The position numbers and the translations under genes are program-made. Below, one piece after another: positions 42,655 to 49,901 of a stretch of 64,000 nt of DNA (within the stretch, counting starts at the first letter, position 1; each line of letters begins with the position of its first letter). The notes below the pieces were generated by a model. It made no database searches. It was not told the DNA's origin and worked only from the letters and a program-made list of their open reading frames with translations. Source of the stretch: a virus; the IMG/VR virus record IMGVR_UViG_3300013120_000738, positions 124,001-188,000 of that record. One strand, written 5' to 3'.

Positions 42655-42670
42655 AATTTCCAACCAGGAA
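42655..42670 (+). promoter_or_regulatory. RBS hairpin TTTCC-AACCA-GGAAA
   Basis: Same 16 nt element as at 42210; carries the SD of the 42680 gene. An AGGAG/CCCCT pairing lies upstream in the leader. Confidence 0.55.
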
Positions 42671-42679
42671 AGGACGAAC

Positions 42680-42955
42680 ATGAAGACATGGCAGACTGGA
42701 CAAAGAGTCCGAATCCGTTGCACTGATCGCGGCAAAGTAATAGCCCGCGACGAGGATCCCGTTTACTTGATCTGTGGGACTCACTCAACTCGAGGAATGT
42801 GGTTGAGCGTCGAGGATGACACATATGACGGCTACACGGCCGACGTAATCGTCCACGACGACACAAGCGGCGACGCAGACGACCCCACGTACCGCGTCGT
42901 ACTGCAGGACAGCCGAGGTTCTCTGAGCCCCCGCGTCGTTCTGGTCGCGGCTTAA
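42680..42955 (+). CDS. Unknown 91 aa protein
   Basis: Small beta-barrel-like protein: WQTGQRVRIRCTDRGKVIA, PVYLICGTHSTRGMWLSV, an acidic middle and a C-terminal VVLVAA strand. Resembles OB or SH3-like folds by pattern only. Stop overlaps the next promoter box. Confidence 0.65.
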   Translation: MKTWQTGQRVRIRCTDRGKVIARDEDPVYLICGTHSTRGMWLSVEDDTYDGYTADVIVHDDTSGDADDPTYRVVLQDSRGSLSPRVVLVAA

Positions 42956-42978
42956 CGCACACACTACCGTTTGTCACA
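42951..42978 (+). promoter_or_regulatory. Two-box promoter-like motif
   Basis: CTTAAC, 15 nt, TGTCACA; TAA of the previous gene lies in box one. Before 43036. Confidence 0.65.
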
Positions 42979-43008
42979 CCAGGAGAGAGGGGAGGAAAGA
43001 CCTCCCCG

Positions 43009-43025
43009 AATTTCCAACCAGGAAA
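43009..43025 (+). promoter_or_regulatory. RBS hairpin TTTCC-AACCA-GGAAA
   Basis: SD of 43036 lies in the 3' arm; preceded by a GGGGAGG-AAAGA-CCTCCCC hairpin. Confidence 0.55.
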
Positions 43026-43035
43026 GGAATAGCCA

Positions 43036-43377
43036 ATGGCGGAGACAAAATCACTGGAGCTCCCAATCGAGGACTCGTACGTCCCAAGTGCTGGAGAGCT
43101 CAACAACTTCGTGTACTTGGTCTGCAAGTACACAGTCAACTGGGGCATGCGGGCCTGTGACCTGCAAGTCTGTCTGATGATGGCTGGCGGAGCCGAAGAG
43201 ATCAAAGGCAATGCAGGACTCACCAAGCTCTGTGAAGTGACCTGCGAGTACTTGTGGGATCACGTCTGCGGTGAGCCCGAGGAACCGACCACCGACCAAC
43301 TCTTCGACCACATCAAAGAGGGCCTGCAGGCCTGGTACAAGAACAGCACGCCAGAAGAAAGGGCCGCAACCGAATAA
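43036..43377 (+). CDS. Unknown 113 aa protein
   Basis: MAETKSLELPIEDSYV, then helices with five Cys (VCKYTVNWGMRACDLQVC, TKLCEVTCEYLWDHVC) and an acidic end. The cysteines suggest metal binding. No family recognised. Confidence 0.65.
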   Translation: MAETKSLELPIEDSYVPSAGELNNFVYLVCKYTVNWGMRACDLQVCLMMAGGAEEIKGNAGLTKLCEVTCEYLWDHVCGEPEEPTTDQLFDHIKEGLQAWYKNSTPEERAATE

Positions 43378-43401
43378 ACGCGGCCGATATTGCTTGTCAC
43401 A
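43374..43401 (+). promoter_or_regulatory. Two-box promoter-like motif
   Basis: ATAAAC, 15 nt, TGTCACA; overlaps the stop of 43036-43377, before 43463. Confidence 0.55.
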
Positions 43402-43435
43402 CGTCCTTGGGGCGGGGATTATCCTCGTCCCAAGG

Positions 43436-43452
43436 ATTTCCAAGCAGGAAAG
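43436..43452 (+). promoter_or_regulatory. RBS hairpin TTTCC-AAGCA-GGAAA
   Basis: Carries the ribosome site of 43463. A CCTTGGG/CCCAAGG stem precedes it. Confidence 0.5.
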
Positions 43453-43462
43453 CGAGAGACAG

Positions 43463-43642
43463 ATGATCTTTGTGATCCGAGACAACACCAACGCATGCTT
43501 GCTGACCGGCACGCGTGTCGTCGAAGCCGACGACGAACGAACAGCATGGGAGCACGTCGCCAAATCCTGGCCATTGCCCCCATACAACCAGAGAGACGAC
43601 TGCGAGTATCAAATTGTCCCCCAACCAGTGGAGAAGGCATGA
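43463..43642 (+). CDS. Unknown 59 aa protein
   Basis: MIFVIRDNTNACLLTGTRVV then AWEHVAKSWPLPPYNQ. Small alpha-beta protein; no family recognised. Coupled to the next gene by ATGA. Confidence 0.6.
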   Translation: MIFVIRDNTNACLLTGTRVVEADDERTAWEHVAKSWPLPPYNQRDDCEYQIVPQPVEKA

Positions 43643-43857
43643 AAGCTGAAACACGACCAGGAATCATTACCAGCAGCCCAGATGACGCCGATTGCTTCGA
43701 TTGGCTCAGTGATGGCTGGTATCAAATATCTATCCGGCACACACCGGAAGCTCAAGCACTCATGGCGAAAGCCAAGAGCTGCATCGAAGATGGCGAGGAC
43801 GTACCAGACGTGATCAGAAGACTGGAAGAGGCTGGCTTCGTCGTCTCCCGCCAATAG
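43639..43857 (+). CDS. Unknown 72 aa protein
   Basis: Contains SPDDADCFDWLSDGWYQISI and a helical Glu-rich end. No family recognised. Last plus-strand gene before the convergent junction. Confidence 0.6.
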   Translation: MKAETRPGIITSSPDDADCFDWLSDGWYQISIRHTPEAQALMAKAKSCIEDGEDVPDVIRRLEEAGFVVSRQ

Positions 43858-43887
43858 TCCCCTAGATTTCCCAGCAGGAAACGCATT

Positions 43888-43911
43888 GAGCCCCGGCTGC
43901 CGCCGGGGCTC
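43888..43911. terminator. Bidirectional terminator
   Basis: GAGCCCCGGC / GCCGGGGCTC between convergent genes. A TTTCC-CAGCA-GGAAA element at 43867-43883 precedes it but has no gene after it. Confidence 0.8.
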
Positions 43912-43921
43912 TTCAAATGCG

Positions 43922-44611
43922 CTATTCGCCGCAGTAAGCTTTGGCGGCGTCGAAGGCCTCTTCTTCGGATTTGGGTTCGCGATTGAATACCACGAAGAGA
44001 CGATGATTGGGTATTGGAGAATCTGGCCACGCACCCCAATAGCGGCAGACTCCCTCGTCGTACTGCGGCACCGAGTCCGCGTCGTGAACGTCCTCGGAGC
44101 AGATCGAGGCCATTACCTGGAGCTCCCCATCGGGGTTCGTCGTCAAGTCGACGATGTACGGTCCAAGGAGGTCTTCCTTGTCGAAGCCGTCTCTCAGAGC
44201 GTGTTCATCCAACGTCGCGTTGTCCACGATGTGGCCAGCAAAGATGTGTTGTTTCTCAGGCCAGCCGTAGACCGACGTGTTGCTCGTGGAGGTAATCACA
44301 TCCGTCAGATAGTTGTGGCCTTCCTCCAAACGAACATGACAGGGAGTGTCAAGAGACCAAAGAAGCTCGGAGAATTCCTGGGATTCTTCTACACTGAGCC
44401 GATTGCCCTTGAATATCGGGTACCCCAGCTCGTCAAATCCTCTCGAGATCATATACTGGAGGTCTTGAGCTTTGGGTTGGCCTGCCCAGATTTCTTTGGT
44501 GCTGATGATGCGTCCGTCGTCGAGTTCGATGGCTTGCAGCTGTGCTCGGCAGGTTGTGCCGTCGTATTTGCAGTTCTCGTAGACGCGGAGATAGAGTTTG
44601 GTCGCTTTCAA
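43922..44611 (-). CDS. Unknown 229 aa protein
   Basis: TTG start at 44611 chosen because AAGGAGAAAG lies just before it. Beta-rich: TKLYLRVYENCKYDG, LQAIELDDGRIISTKE, PNHRLFVVFNREPKSEEEA. No family recognised. GC-rich third positions support coding. Confidence 0.65.
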   Translation of the reverse strand: MKATKLYLRVYENCKYDGTTCRAQLQAIELDDGRIISTKEIWAGQPKAQDLQYMISRGFDELGYPIFKGNRLSVEESQEFSELLWSLDTPCHVRLEEGHNYLTDVITSTSNTSVYGWPEKQHIFAGHIVDNATLDEHALRDGFDKEDLLGPYIVDLTTNPDGELQVMASICSEDVHDADSVPQYDEGVCRYWGAWPDSPIPNHRLFVVFNREPKSEEEAFDAAKAYCGE

Positions 44612-44638
44612 GTGCTTTCTCCTTATGCACATGCCGAA

Positions 44639-44665
44639 GGGGGCGGCCCTCTCGGACCGCCCCCC
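44639..44665 (-). terminator. Hairpin after MHKKAIA copy 3
   Basis: GGGGGCGGTCC / GGGCCGCCCCC then TTC, between copy 3 and the 43922 gene. Confidence 0.65.
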
Positions 44666-44685
44666 GTTCGCACACACCACGCGGA

Positions 44686-44880
44686 CTAGCTCTCGTCGAC
44701 GTCCTCGACGCCGCACACGGAGTCAACGATGGTTCCGGCGTTCTTGCGGAGGTAGATGCCCACGAGCGTGCGGGCTTCGGCTTCCTCCAACGCGGGCTCT
44801 TCGCTCTCGGCCTCGTTGGCCTTCGCCACGACGCGCTTCACAATGCTGTCCACCAAATTCGCGATTGCCTTCTTGTGCAT
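44686..44880 (-). CDS. MHKKAIA-family small protein, copy 3
   Basis: 64 aa, on the opposite strand from copies 1 and 2. Starts MHKKAIANLVDSIVKRVVAK; ends LRKNAGTIVDSVCGVEDVDES. SD AGAGGAG. The leader repeats the CTTTTTCAGAGGAG pattern of the other copies. Confidence 0.8.
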   Translation of the reverse strand: MHKKAIANLVDSIVKRVVAKANEAESEEPALEEAEARTLVGIYLRKNAGTIVDSVCGVEDVDES

Positions 44881-44947
44881 GTCTGCACTCCTCTGAAAAA
44901 GCGTTGCGTGTGTGTGGGTCGCCAACGCTGGCTCCCCTCTACTCCAC

Positions 44948-44975
44948 TGTGACAAGCCGCCACCGGGAGTTAAAT
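44948..44975 (-). promoter_or_regulatory. Two-box promoter-like motif
   Basis: ATTTAAC, 15 nt, TGTCACA; before MHKKAIA copy 3. Confidence 0.65.
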
Positions 44976-45167
44976 CGACGATCGCCGCCTTCGCAGCATT
45001 TGAAGGGCCGTATACTGCTGTGTGTCCTCTTCCGACGCGGCTTGTGACTTCTCCAAGCGTCCGCCACATCGAGGACATCGCGGCTGTGCAGCCCTTCTCC
45101 ATTCCTTGTGCAAGACTTTGGACTTGCGTCCACAATCGGCACAAAAACCATAGGTCCAACTTGCCAT
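44970..45167 (-). CDS. Zinc-ribbon protein, 65 aa
   Basis: FCADCGRKSKV and RCPRCGGRLEKS are two CxxC pairs about 18 residues apart, then a Gln/Arg-rich tail. SD GGAGTCTT. Probably nucleic-acid binding. Confidence 0.7.
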   Translation of the reverse strand: MASWTYGFCADCGRKSKVLHKEWRRAAQPRCPRCGGRLEKSQAASEEDTQQYTALQMLRRRRSSI

Positions 45168-45209
45168 TGCTAAGACTCCAGATATTGGGGGTATTTCTCA
45201 TGCCTTTCT

Positions 45210-45236
45210 GTGACAGACCACCCGCTGGGGTTAACT
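45210..45236 (-). promoter_or_regulatory. Two-box promoter-like motif
   Basis: GTTAAC, 14 nt, TGTCACA; before 44970-45167. Confidence 0.6.
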
Positions 45237-45578
45237 CTCCGCGATGATACTTTGCACGAGTTCTTTGAGTTCACGCGGCTTCATCGTCTGCAACAAGTAC
45301 TCGGCTTGATCGCTGATCCCAGCGTTGTTGATGCTCGCAGCTTCGGCACCCTTCGCATCGTGGACGTGCTCATCGAGTAAGTTTTGGTCGTCGGCATCCT
45401 CGACGATTGCCGCGATCTCCTCGATTGTTTGGGGATCCGGCCGATCCAGGCGATCAGGGATCTCTACCATCTCCACTAGACCCTCATCAGGACTCAATGC
45501 GTCGCCGATGTTGCCGGGATACGCGGTTTCGTCAGAGATAACGCCGACTAGGCGTCCGTCGTAGTATAGTGCGTACAT
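45231..45578 (-). CDS. Unknown 115 aa acidic protein
   Basis: SD GGAGGAAGC. MYALYYDGRLVGVISDETAYPGN then a Glu/Asp-rich helical middle and KPRELKELVQSIIAES. No family recognised. Confidence 0.65.
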   Translation of the reverse strand: MYALYYDGRLVGVISDETAYPGNIGDALSPDEGLVEMVEIPDRLDRPDPQTIEEIAAIVEDADDQNLLDEHVHDAKGAEAASINNAGISDQAEYLLQTMKPRELKELVQSIIAES

Positions 45579-45598
45579 TTTGCTTCCTCCTACCGGTC

Positions 45599-45626
45599 TG
45601 TGACAGATCGACCCTAGCGGTGAATA
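45599..45626 (-). promoter_or_regulatory. Two-box promoter-like motif
   Basis: ATTCAC with TGTCACA; overlaps the end of the 45614 gene. Confidence 0.6.
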
Positions 45627-45820
45627 CGATCCTCTCGCCAAATGATCACCCAAGACTCCTTTCGGTCATGCGAGACCTTCGGTGGATCCCTTTTAGCCAC
45701 GGATATAATTCCCTTCGCTGGGATCTCATTGTCCTTTATAGCGTTCCGCAGATGCTTCTCGAATTCGGCTTCTGGCAGGACATAGAATTCCACCGAGTGG
45801 ATATCAAGATGGTCATTCAT
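45614..45820 (-). CDS. Unknown 68 aa protein
   Basis: SD GGAGTAAGCC. VEFYVLPEAEFEKHLRNAI, then ESWVIIWREDRIHR. No family recognised. Confidence 0.6.
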   Translation of the reverse strand: MNDHLDIHSVEFYVLPEAEFEKHLRNAIKDNEIPAKGIISVAKRDPPKVSHDRKESWVIIWREDRIHR

Positions 45821-45823
45821 GGC

Positions 45824-46021
45824 TTACTCCGCGATCTGGCGAGCCCGTGTTTCACACGCGGCCTCATAAATGCGTTGGTAGAATAATTGTACTTCCGGAT
45901 CAGAAGACTGTTCGAGGGTTTTGGCCTTCTCCATTGCACACGCACCGTGCGTGATCTCGGGGTTGCCGACGATCTGGCTTGTGTCGCCTACAGGTTCACG
46001 GCACACGCTGCATACACGCAC
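45824..46021 (-). CDS. Unknown 65 aa protein
   Basis: GTG at 46021 chosen because AAGGAGGAAATCGC directly precedes it; the SD sits in an ATTCC-AAGGA-GGAAAT hairpin (46024-46039). CSVCREPVGD near the start may be half a zinc site. Confidence 0.6.
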   Translation of the reverse strand: MRVCSVCREPVGDTSQIVGNPEITHGACAMEKAKTLEQSSDPEVQLFYQRIYEAACETRARQIAE

Positions 46022-46059
46022 GCGATTTCCTCCTTGGAATATGGCCCACCACAATAATA

Positions 46060-46317
46060 CTACCCACCCGCGTGCTCGCACGCGTCCGCGATTTCCTCCC
46101 TGGAAATCCGATAGATCAAATGTGTGCCACAATCCTCAGTGAATTGAATAGTCTCGTCCTCTTGCAGACCCACGGCCAAGGCAATCCCATAGATCACTTG
46201 GGACTCGTCCAACATGGGGCAAGCACCGATTTGAATGAGCTTCCGGCCATCATCACATCGATATATGGGGAATTGCCCATTCTCTTCTTGCTTGCTAACG
46301 TAAATCAGTAATGCCAT
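46060..46317 (-). CDS. Unknown 85 aa protein
   Basis: Beta-rich MALLIYVSKQEENGQFPIY; ends IYRISREEIADACEHAGG. The ISREEIA codons contain an ATTTCC-N5-GGAAAT element (46091-46108) matching the one inside 51751-52350 (ISMEEIA). Confidence 0.6.
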   Translation of the reverse strand: MALLIYVSKQEENGQFPIYRCDDGRKLIQIGACPMLDESQVIYGIALAVGLQEDETIQFTEDCGTHLIYRISREEIADACEHAGG

Positions 46318-46469
46318 TTGTCGTCTTCCGTTTCGTCGTCAACCTGGAGCTCGGCGTTATCCGCCGGAAAGTCTCCGTTCCGTGTCACGTCCTCGATCGT
46401 GTGTTCAACGGCAGCACGCGGTGCATCCGTGAACGTCAAAACGACTGTGTAGTCTCCGCCCTTCGGCAT
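46305..46469 (-). CDS. Small 54 aa acidic protein
   Basis: ATG 46469 after AAGGAATG. MPKGGDYTVVLTFTDAPRAA then an acidic end ELQVDDETEDDKWHY. Overlaps the next start; coding supported by gene spacing and G/C third positions. Confidence 0.55.
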   Translation of the reverse strand: MPKGGDYTVVLTFTDAPRAAVEHTIEDVTRNGDFPADNAELQVDDETEDDKWHY

Positions 46470-46472
46470 TTC

Positions 46473-46742
46473 TCATTCCTTCTTCCAGAGGCCATCATCG
46501 CCTTGTACCCAGCCATGCCCGACGCTCGGACGCGGCCACAGTGTTTTAATCGTGAACTCAGTCCGCCAAAGATACCCAACTCTCGTCGGGCGTGTGTCGG
46601 ACCGTGTAGAGATGCGAAAGCCCTCGTCTTCGCCTTTGCAGCCGTGAGCGTAAGCGTGTCTGTCGCCCTCGACGATGTACAGATTGCTGGTGGCTCCGAG
46701 AGCTTTGGCACGGCTGACGCTTGCTTCTACTGCGTTTCTCAC
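46473..46742 (-). CDS. Unknown 89 aa protein
   Basis: GTG start with AGGAGAAACAC. ATSNLYIVEGDRHAYAHGCKG then VGYLWRTEFTIKTLW. No family recognised. A CGGGG/CCCCG hairpin precedes the SD. Confidence 0.65.
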   Translation of the reverse strand: MRNAVEASVSRAKALGATSNLYIVEGDRHAYAHGCKGEDEGFRISTRSDTRPTRVGYLWRTEFTIKTLWPRPSVGHGWVQGDDGLWKKE

Positions 46743-46784
46743 GTGTTTCTCCTACGCTGTGGTGGTCGGGGAACTCGCCCCCGT

Positions 46785-46988
46785 TCACCATTTCTTAAAG
46801 ACGTATGGCTTCCCGACCTCGTCCCCATCGAGTTCATCGGGATCACAATCCGAAAGATCTTCCTCCGCTGTCAGTTCAAGGTCGAACTTTTCAGCAGTAC
46901 AAAGATCACCATCGATGAGCAAAACCTTAGCATCCTCGGCTGGCGGCAAATTCGCAAAATACGTAGCTGCTTCTGCGTTCGTCATCAT
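46785..46988 (-). CDS. Unknown 67 aa acidic protein
   Basis: SD TAGGAGAAA. NAEAATYFANLPPAEDAKVLL then LTAEEDLSDCDPDELDGDE. Very acidic; could be a DNA-mimic or regulatory peptide, untested. Confidence 0.6.
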   Translation of the reverse strand: MMTNAEAATYFANLPPAEDAKVLLIDGDLCTAEKFDLELTAEEDLSDCDPDELDGDEVGKPYVFKKW

Positions 46989-47003
46989 TTTCTCCTACGT
47001 TGT

Positions 47004-47031
47004 GGGGGCCGGGGAACTCGCCCCGGCCCCC
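47004..47031 (-). terminator. Strong hairpin before 46988 gene
   Basis: GGGGGCCGGGG / CCCCGGCCCCC with loop CGAGTT, followed by ACAACGTAGGAG. No T-tract; may be an mRNA stabiliser or terminator. Confidence 0.5.
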
Positions 47032-47050
47032 GTCCGGCACCCCCAGGTCT

Positions 47051-47527
47051 TTACAGCCCTTCTGGATGCAAACTGTCTTTCAATGGCTCGCAGAATTCCG
47101 TACGGATCTCCATGAGGATTTTGCCGAGGTGGTTTTGGCCCTTGACGTGGCTGCATCCCTCGCAAGAGCAGACTCCCCAGAAGTCGTCGTGCCAGTTGTT
47201 GCCCTCGACAAGCTCCGCGTCCTCCGTCTGTGCCAGACGCTCCCAGAGATCCGGATTCCGCTTGAATTTGTCGCGGATGATCTCCCGCATGACGTCGATT
47301 TTGATGGCGTCCCACTCAGGACGCAAGGTGACGCGGCGGCCTGCCCGTTTGGCTTGGCCGGGCGTCGAGCAATCCTGGATGCCGTGTCGCTCTTCGATGT
47401 CCGTGGTCTTGGCCGCTTGAAATGCGTGCTCGCTCGAACTGAAGATCATGCCCTCGAAATGGACTTCGCACGGGTGGAAGTTGCTCAAGAATTTGTTGCT
47501 GCCCTTGAAGCTTTTGATGGCTTCCAT
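47051..47527 (-). CDS. NADAR-family protein (YbiA-like)
   Basis: 158 aa; SD GGAGAGACG. FKGSNKFLSNFHPCEVHFEG, FSSSEHAFQAAKT, WDAIKIDVMREIIRDKF and LVEGNNWHDDFWGVC then GQNHLGKILMEIR match the NADAR/DUF1768 fold along its whole length. Known members hydrolyse N-glycosidic bonds in ADP-ribose-related or riboflavin-pathway compounds. In a phage a role against ADP-ribosylation or NAD-based defence is plausible but inferred. Confidence 0.9.
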   Translation of the reverse strand: MEAIKSFKGSNKFLSNFHPCEVHFEGMIFSSSEHAFQAAKTTDIEERHGIQDCSTPGQAKRAGRRVTLRPEWDAIKIDVMREIIRDKFKRNPDLWERLAQTEDAELVEGNNWHDDFWGVCSCEGCSHVKGQNHLGKILMEIRTEFCEPLKDSLHPEGL

Positions 47528-47582
47528 TCGTCTCTCCTTTGCCTGGGGGTTCTGGGGACGCGAACCGTCCCCTTCACCCCAC

Positions 47583-47610
47583 TGTGACAAACGTCGGCCT
47601 CCGAGTTAAA
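47583..47610 (-). promoter_or_regulatory. Two-box promoter-like motif
   Basis: GTTTAAC, 15 nt, TGTCACA; heads the NADAR operon. A GGGGAC/GTCCCC hairpin follows in the leader. Confidence 0.65.
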
Positions 47611-47896
47611 CCCTGCAGGTCATTTGCCTCTTCAGTTCACGACCCCGCTCAGGTGTGCAAAAACCACCGTCCTTGAGTTGCCGCTGGAGGATTGCCGCCT
47701 CCCGCGTCGGCATCGGAATACTCACGAATACTGGTCGACTATCGGTCCAAATGACGAGGCAAACTTCCTCATTGCACTTCGGACATTCTTTTGGCGGCGT
47801 CCCAGCCGTCCAATGAACGGTAAGAGTTTTATGCTCGTTGTAGAGCTGGTCACACTGGTTACAAAACCACCGACCGCCAGGCATAGTGTGGATCAC
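47606..47896 (-). CDS. Zinc-binding protein, 96 aa
   Basis: GTG at 47896 after CGGAGG. WFCNQCDQLY and CPKCNEEVC give a two-knuckle zinc site; C-terminal Arg/Gln-rich helix. No family recognised. Confidence 0.65.
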   Translation of the reverse strand: MIHTMPGGRWFCNQCDQLYNEHKTLTVHWTAGTPPKECPKCNEEVCLVIWTDSRPVFVSIPMPTREAAILQRQLKDGGFCTPERGRELKRQMTCRV

Positions 47897-47938
47897 TGGG
47901 GGAGCCTCCGATAAAAACTCCCTAATCAAAGATAAAGT

Positions 47939-48337
47939 ATGACTACCAAAATTTGTAGCCGTTGTAATACCTTAACTCCAATCGAGGAATTCCCATTAAA
48001 GTACAACAAAAATCATCCTACTGCTAGAAAATCACACTGTAAAACATGTGAATACAAACGAATTAGAGAAAAACACCAAAAGCACAAAGCAGAGTTTAAA
48101 AAACGTGCTATTGAGTACTTGGGTGGTAAATGCTCTAATCCGTCATGCCCAATTTCTTCGCTCAACCTTCCAATTGAGATTCTTGACTTTCACCACAAAG
48201 GCGATAAAGATTCTTGTATCTCAACATTACTTAGCAAAAACACAACATGGACAACCATCAAAAAAGAATTAGATAAATGCGTCTTGTTATGTGTTCTATG
48301 CCATCGCCTTGAGCATTTAAAAGTCGGGCGGGTCTAA
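47939..48337 (+). CDS. HNH endonuclease in AT-rich island
   Basis: 132 aa. ICSRCNTLTP, CKTC, GKCSNPSC, ILDFHHKGDK and VLLCVLCHRLEH form the zinc-HNH layout of recombination or homing nucleases. It is AT-rich, on the plus strand, and lies alone among GC-rich minus-strand genes, with its own terminator and no two-box motif: a recent insertion. Confidence 0.85.
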   Translation: MTTKICSRCNTLTPIEEFPLKYNKNHPTARKSHCKTCEYKRIREKHQKHKAEFKKRAIEYLGGKCSNPSCPISSLNLPIEILDFHHKGDKDSCISTLLSKNTTWTTIKKELDKCVLLCVLCHRLEHLKVGRV

Positions 48338-48363
48338 GGGTGACATCCCCTTAGACCCTTTTT
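48330..48363 (+). terminator. Intrinsic terminator of HNH gene
   Basis: GGGTCTAAGGG / CCCCTTAGACCC then TTTTTG; stem begins within the last codons. Confidence 0.85.
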
Positions 48364-48401
48364 GTCTCCTGCACACAGAAACAAAACCCGACTCGGAGAG
48401 A

Positions 48402-49295
48402 TCAGGACTCTTCCATACGCATGATGTAATCCATCTCCGCTTCCAACTCCTCCACCGGCGACAAGTCCGCGTAAGGATTCGTCGGCTCCGGAACCGTCGC
48501 CACCGGCACATCCCGCGTCAACGGACCTGCCGGGACCGAATCCTGCCACCGCTCCGCGTCCGTCGCCCCAACCAATACCTCCGGATGATCCGCGACAAAC
48601 TCCCGAGTCTCGGCCGCGTTCGGATACCAGGCCCGATAGTTGCTGGCACAGGTCTTGCCGCAGCCCGCGATCTTGGACTGGGCTTGAGTGAGAGCACTCC
48701 AGCAGTAGCAGCACATCCCGGCCTCTTTGCCGATCTCGCTGATGGCCTTCGCGGGATCCTCAGCGATCCGTCGCAGCAAATCCACCACGTCCTGACCGCA
48801 CTCGTTACGCTTCTCGAAGGTACCGGTCGGCTGAATCCAGCCAAAGAAGTCACCCTCGCCGAATCGGTGGGATTCCGCCACCGAGACGCAACCCTTGTTG
48901 CGGGAGCGGGGACCTGCCAGCTTGAGCGTGAACTTGGTCCCGTTCAGATCGATGCGGACTTGGGGATTCTTGAGGCCAGCCCCGCCAGCGTCGCGGCGTG
49001 CTCGGCATTGCTCCATGTGGTCGACGATCGTCTCCATGCCGGTGATCGCCTCGGGCTTGCGATCCGCCAGAAGCGGCTGATCGACCTGGAAGACAAAGAA
49101 ATGAGCCCAAGCGGCCTGATTGGGGAACCATTGGTGGTACTTGGCGTACTTGGCCAGCAGAGTGCCGCCGTATTCGTACGCGAAGTTGCTCTTGAGCGAG
49201 CCCGCCCTGTGGTATTTCGCCAACCGGCGAGCCACTTCAGCATCCTCGTGGGGGCTCTCGAACTCTCCGAAATTCTTGACCTTGTAAGTCGTCAT
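48402..49295 (-). CDS. Unknown 297 aa protein with cysteine cluster
   Basis: SD AGGAGAGAT. N-terminal FGEFESPHEDAEVARRLAKY, central VRIDLNGTKFTLKL, then CCYCWSALTQ...GCGKTCASNYR (about residues 210-240), which resembles the Cys signature of DUF6011-type phage domains. C-terminus acidic. Probably nucleic-acid related. Confidence 0.6.
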   Translation of the reverse strand: MTTYKVKNFGEFESPHEDAEVARRLAKYHRAGSLKSNFAYEYGGTLLAKYAKYHQWFPNQAAWAHFFVFQVDQPLLADRKPEAITGMETIVDHMEQCRARRDAGGAGLKNPQVRIDLNGTKFTLKLAGPRSRNKGCVSVAESHRFGEGDFFGWIQPTGTFEKRNECGQDVVDLLRRIAEDPAKAISEIGKEAGMCCYCWSALTQAQSKIAGCGKTCASNYRAWYPNAAETREFVADHPEVLVGATDAERWQDSVPAGPLTRDVPVATVPEPTNPYADLSPVEELEAEMDYIMRMEES

Positions 49296-49310
49296 CCGAT
49301 CTCTCCTGAT

Positions 49311-49336
49311 AAAAAAGGGTTTCCTGATCAACCCTT
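49311..49336 (-). terminator. Terminator-like hairpin in the leader of 48402-49295
   Basis: AAGGGTT / AACCCTT then TTTTTT, starting at the TGTCACA box and ending before the SD; candidate attenuator. Confidence 0.65.
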
Positions 49337-49363
49337 TGTGACAGACCATCCCCAGGAGTTAAT
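49337..49363 (-). promoter_or_regulatory. Two-box promoter-like motif
   Basis: AATTAAC, 14 nt, TGTCACA; before 48402-49295. Confidence 0.65.
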
Positions 49364-49367
49364 TCGG

Positions 49368-49616
49368 CTAGGCTACATCTCTAGCCACAATATGGCATTC
49401 AACGCCACTGGGCAGCCGAACGACTGCACCCTTTTGCGTCAAAGCAATTACTGGGACAGGTTCGTCCCATTTGTACCCGTGTTTTCTCAAATACCAAGGA
49501 TTAATTTGACCGAGCCCATAGCCCGATATAAGTCGGACTTGACGCGGCTTACCGGGTATTCCCCAGTATTCTACCGCATGTTTGAACATCTCGCGGATTG
49601 TGTCAGCTCGGGACAC
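49368..49616 (-). CDS. Unknown 82 aa protein
   Basis: GTG start after GGAAGGGATA. MSRADTIREMFKHAVEYWG then beta-rich VPVIALTQKGAVVRLPSGVE. No family recognised. Confidence 0.6.
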   Translation of the reverse strand: MSRADTIREMFKHAVEYWGIPGKPRQVRLISGYGLGQINPWYLRKHGYKWDEPVPVIALTQKGAVVRLPSGVECHIVARDVA

Positions 49617-49619
49617 GGA

Positions 49620-49865
49620 TTATATCCCTTCCAGAGCATCGAATGCTTCCGCGAAAGCCACCAACAGGCTCTCTTCGTCGTCGGGCGTCTCTTCGATGAA
49701 GGCCTCGATCGTCTCGACCGCGACCGGCTCGAATTCGCCCCTGTAAATGCGGGCCATCTCCTCGCCGAAGGCCTGATGACAGTGCTTGTGCATCATGTCG
49801 CTGCCGAAGGCGATACCATCCGTGACGCGTTCGTCACAATACGGGCAAACAAGTACTTGCTCCAT
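49620..49865 (-). CDS. Unknown 81 aa zinc-type protein
   Basis: SD AGGGAGAGA. LVCPYCDERVTDG and HKHCHQAF suggest a single zinc site; acidic C-terminal helix. No family recognised. Confidence 0.65.
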   Translation of the reverse strand: MEQVLVCPYCDERVTDGIAFGSDMMHKHCHQAFGEEMARIYRGEFEPVAVETIEAFIEETPDDEESLLVAFAEAFDALEGI

Positions 49866-49901
49866 GATTCTCTCCCTGTGAGCAAAAGATAGAAACCTCT
49901 G

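Noticed and set aside
46311-47420. 369-codon plus-strand open frame
   Set aside because: Antisense to the NADAR gene and three small genes with good ribosome sites.
48585-49892. 435-codon plus-strand open frame
   Set aside because: Runs across several minus-strand genes that have SD sites and promoter motifs; translation lacks any motif.
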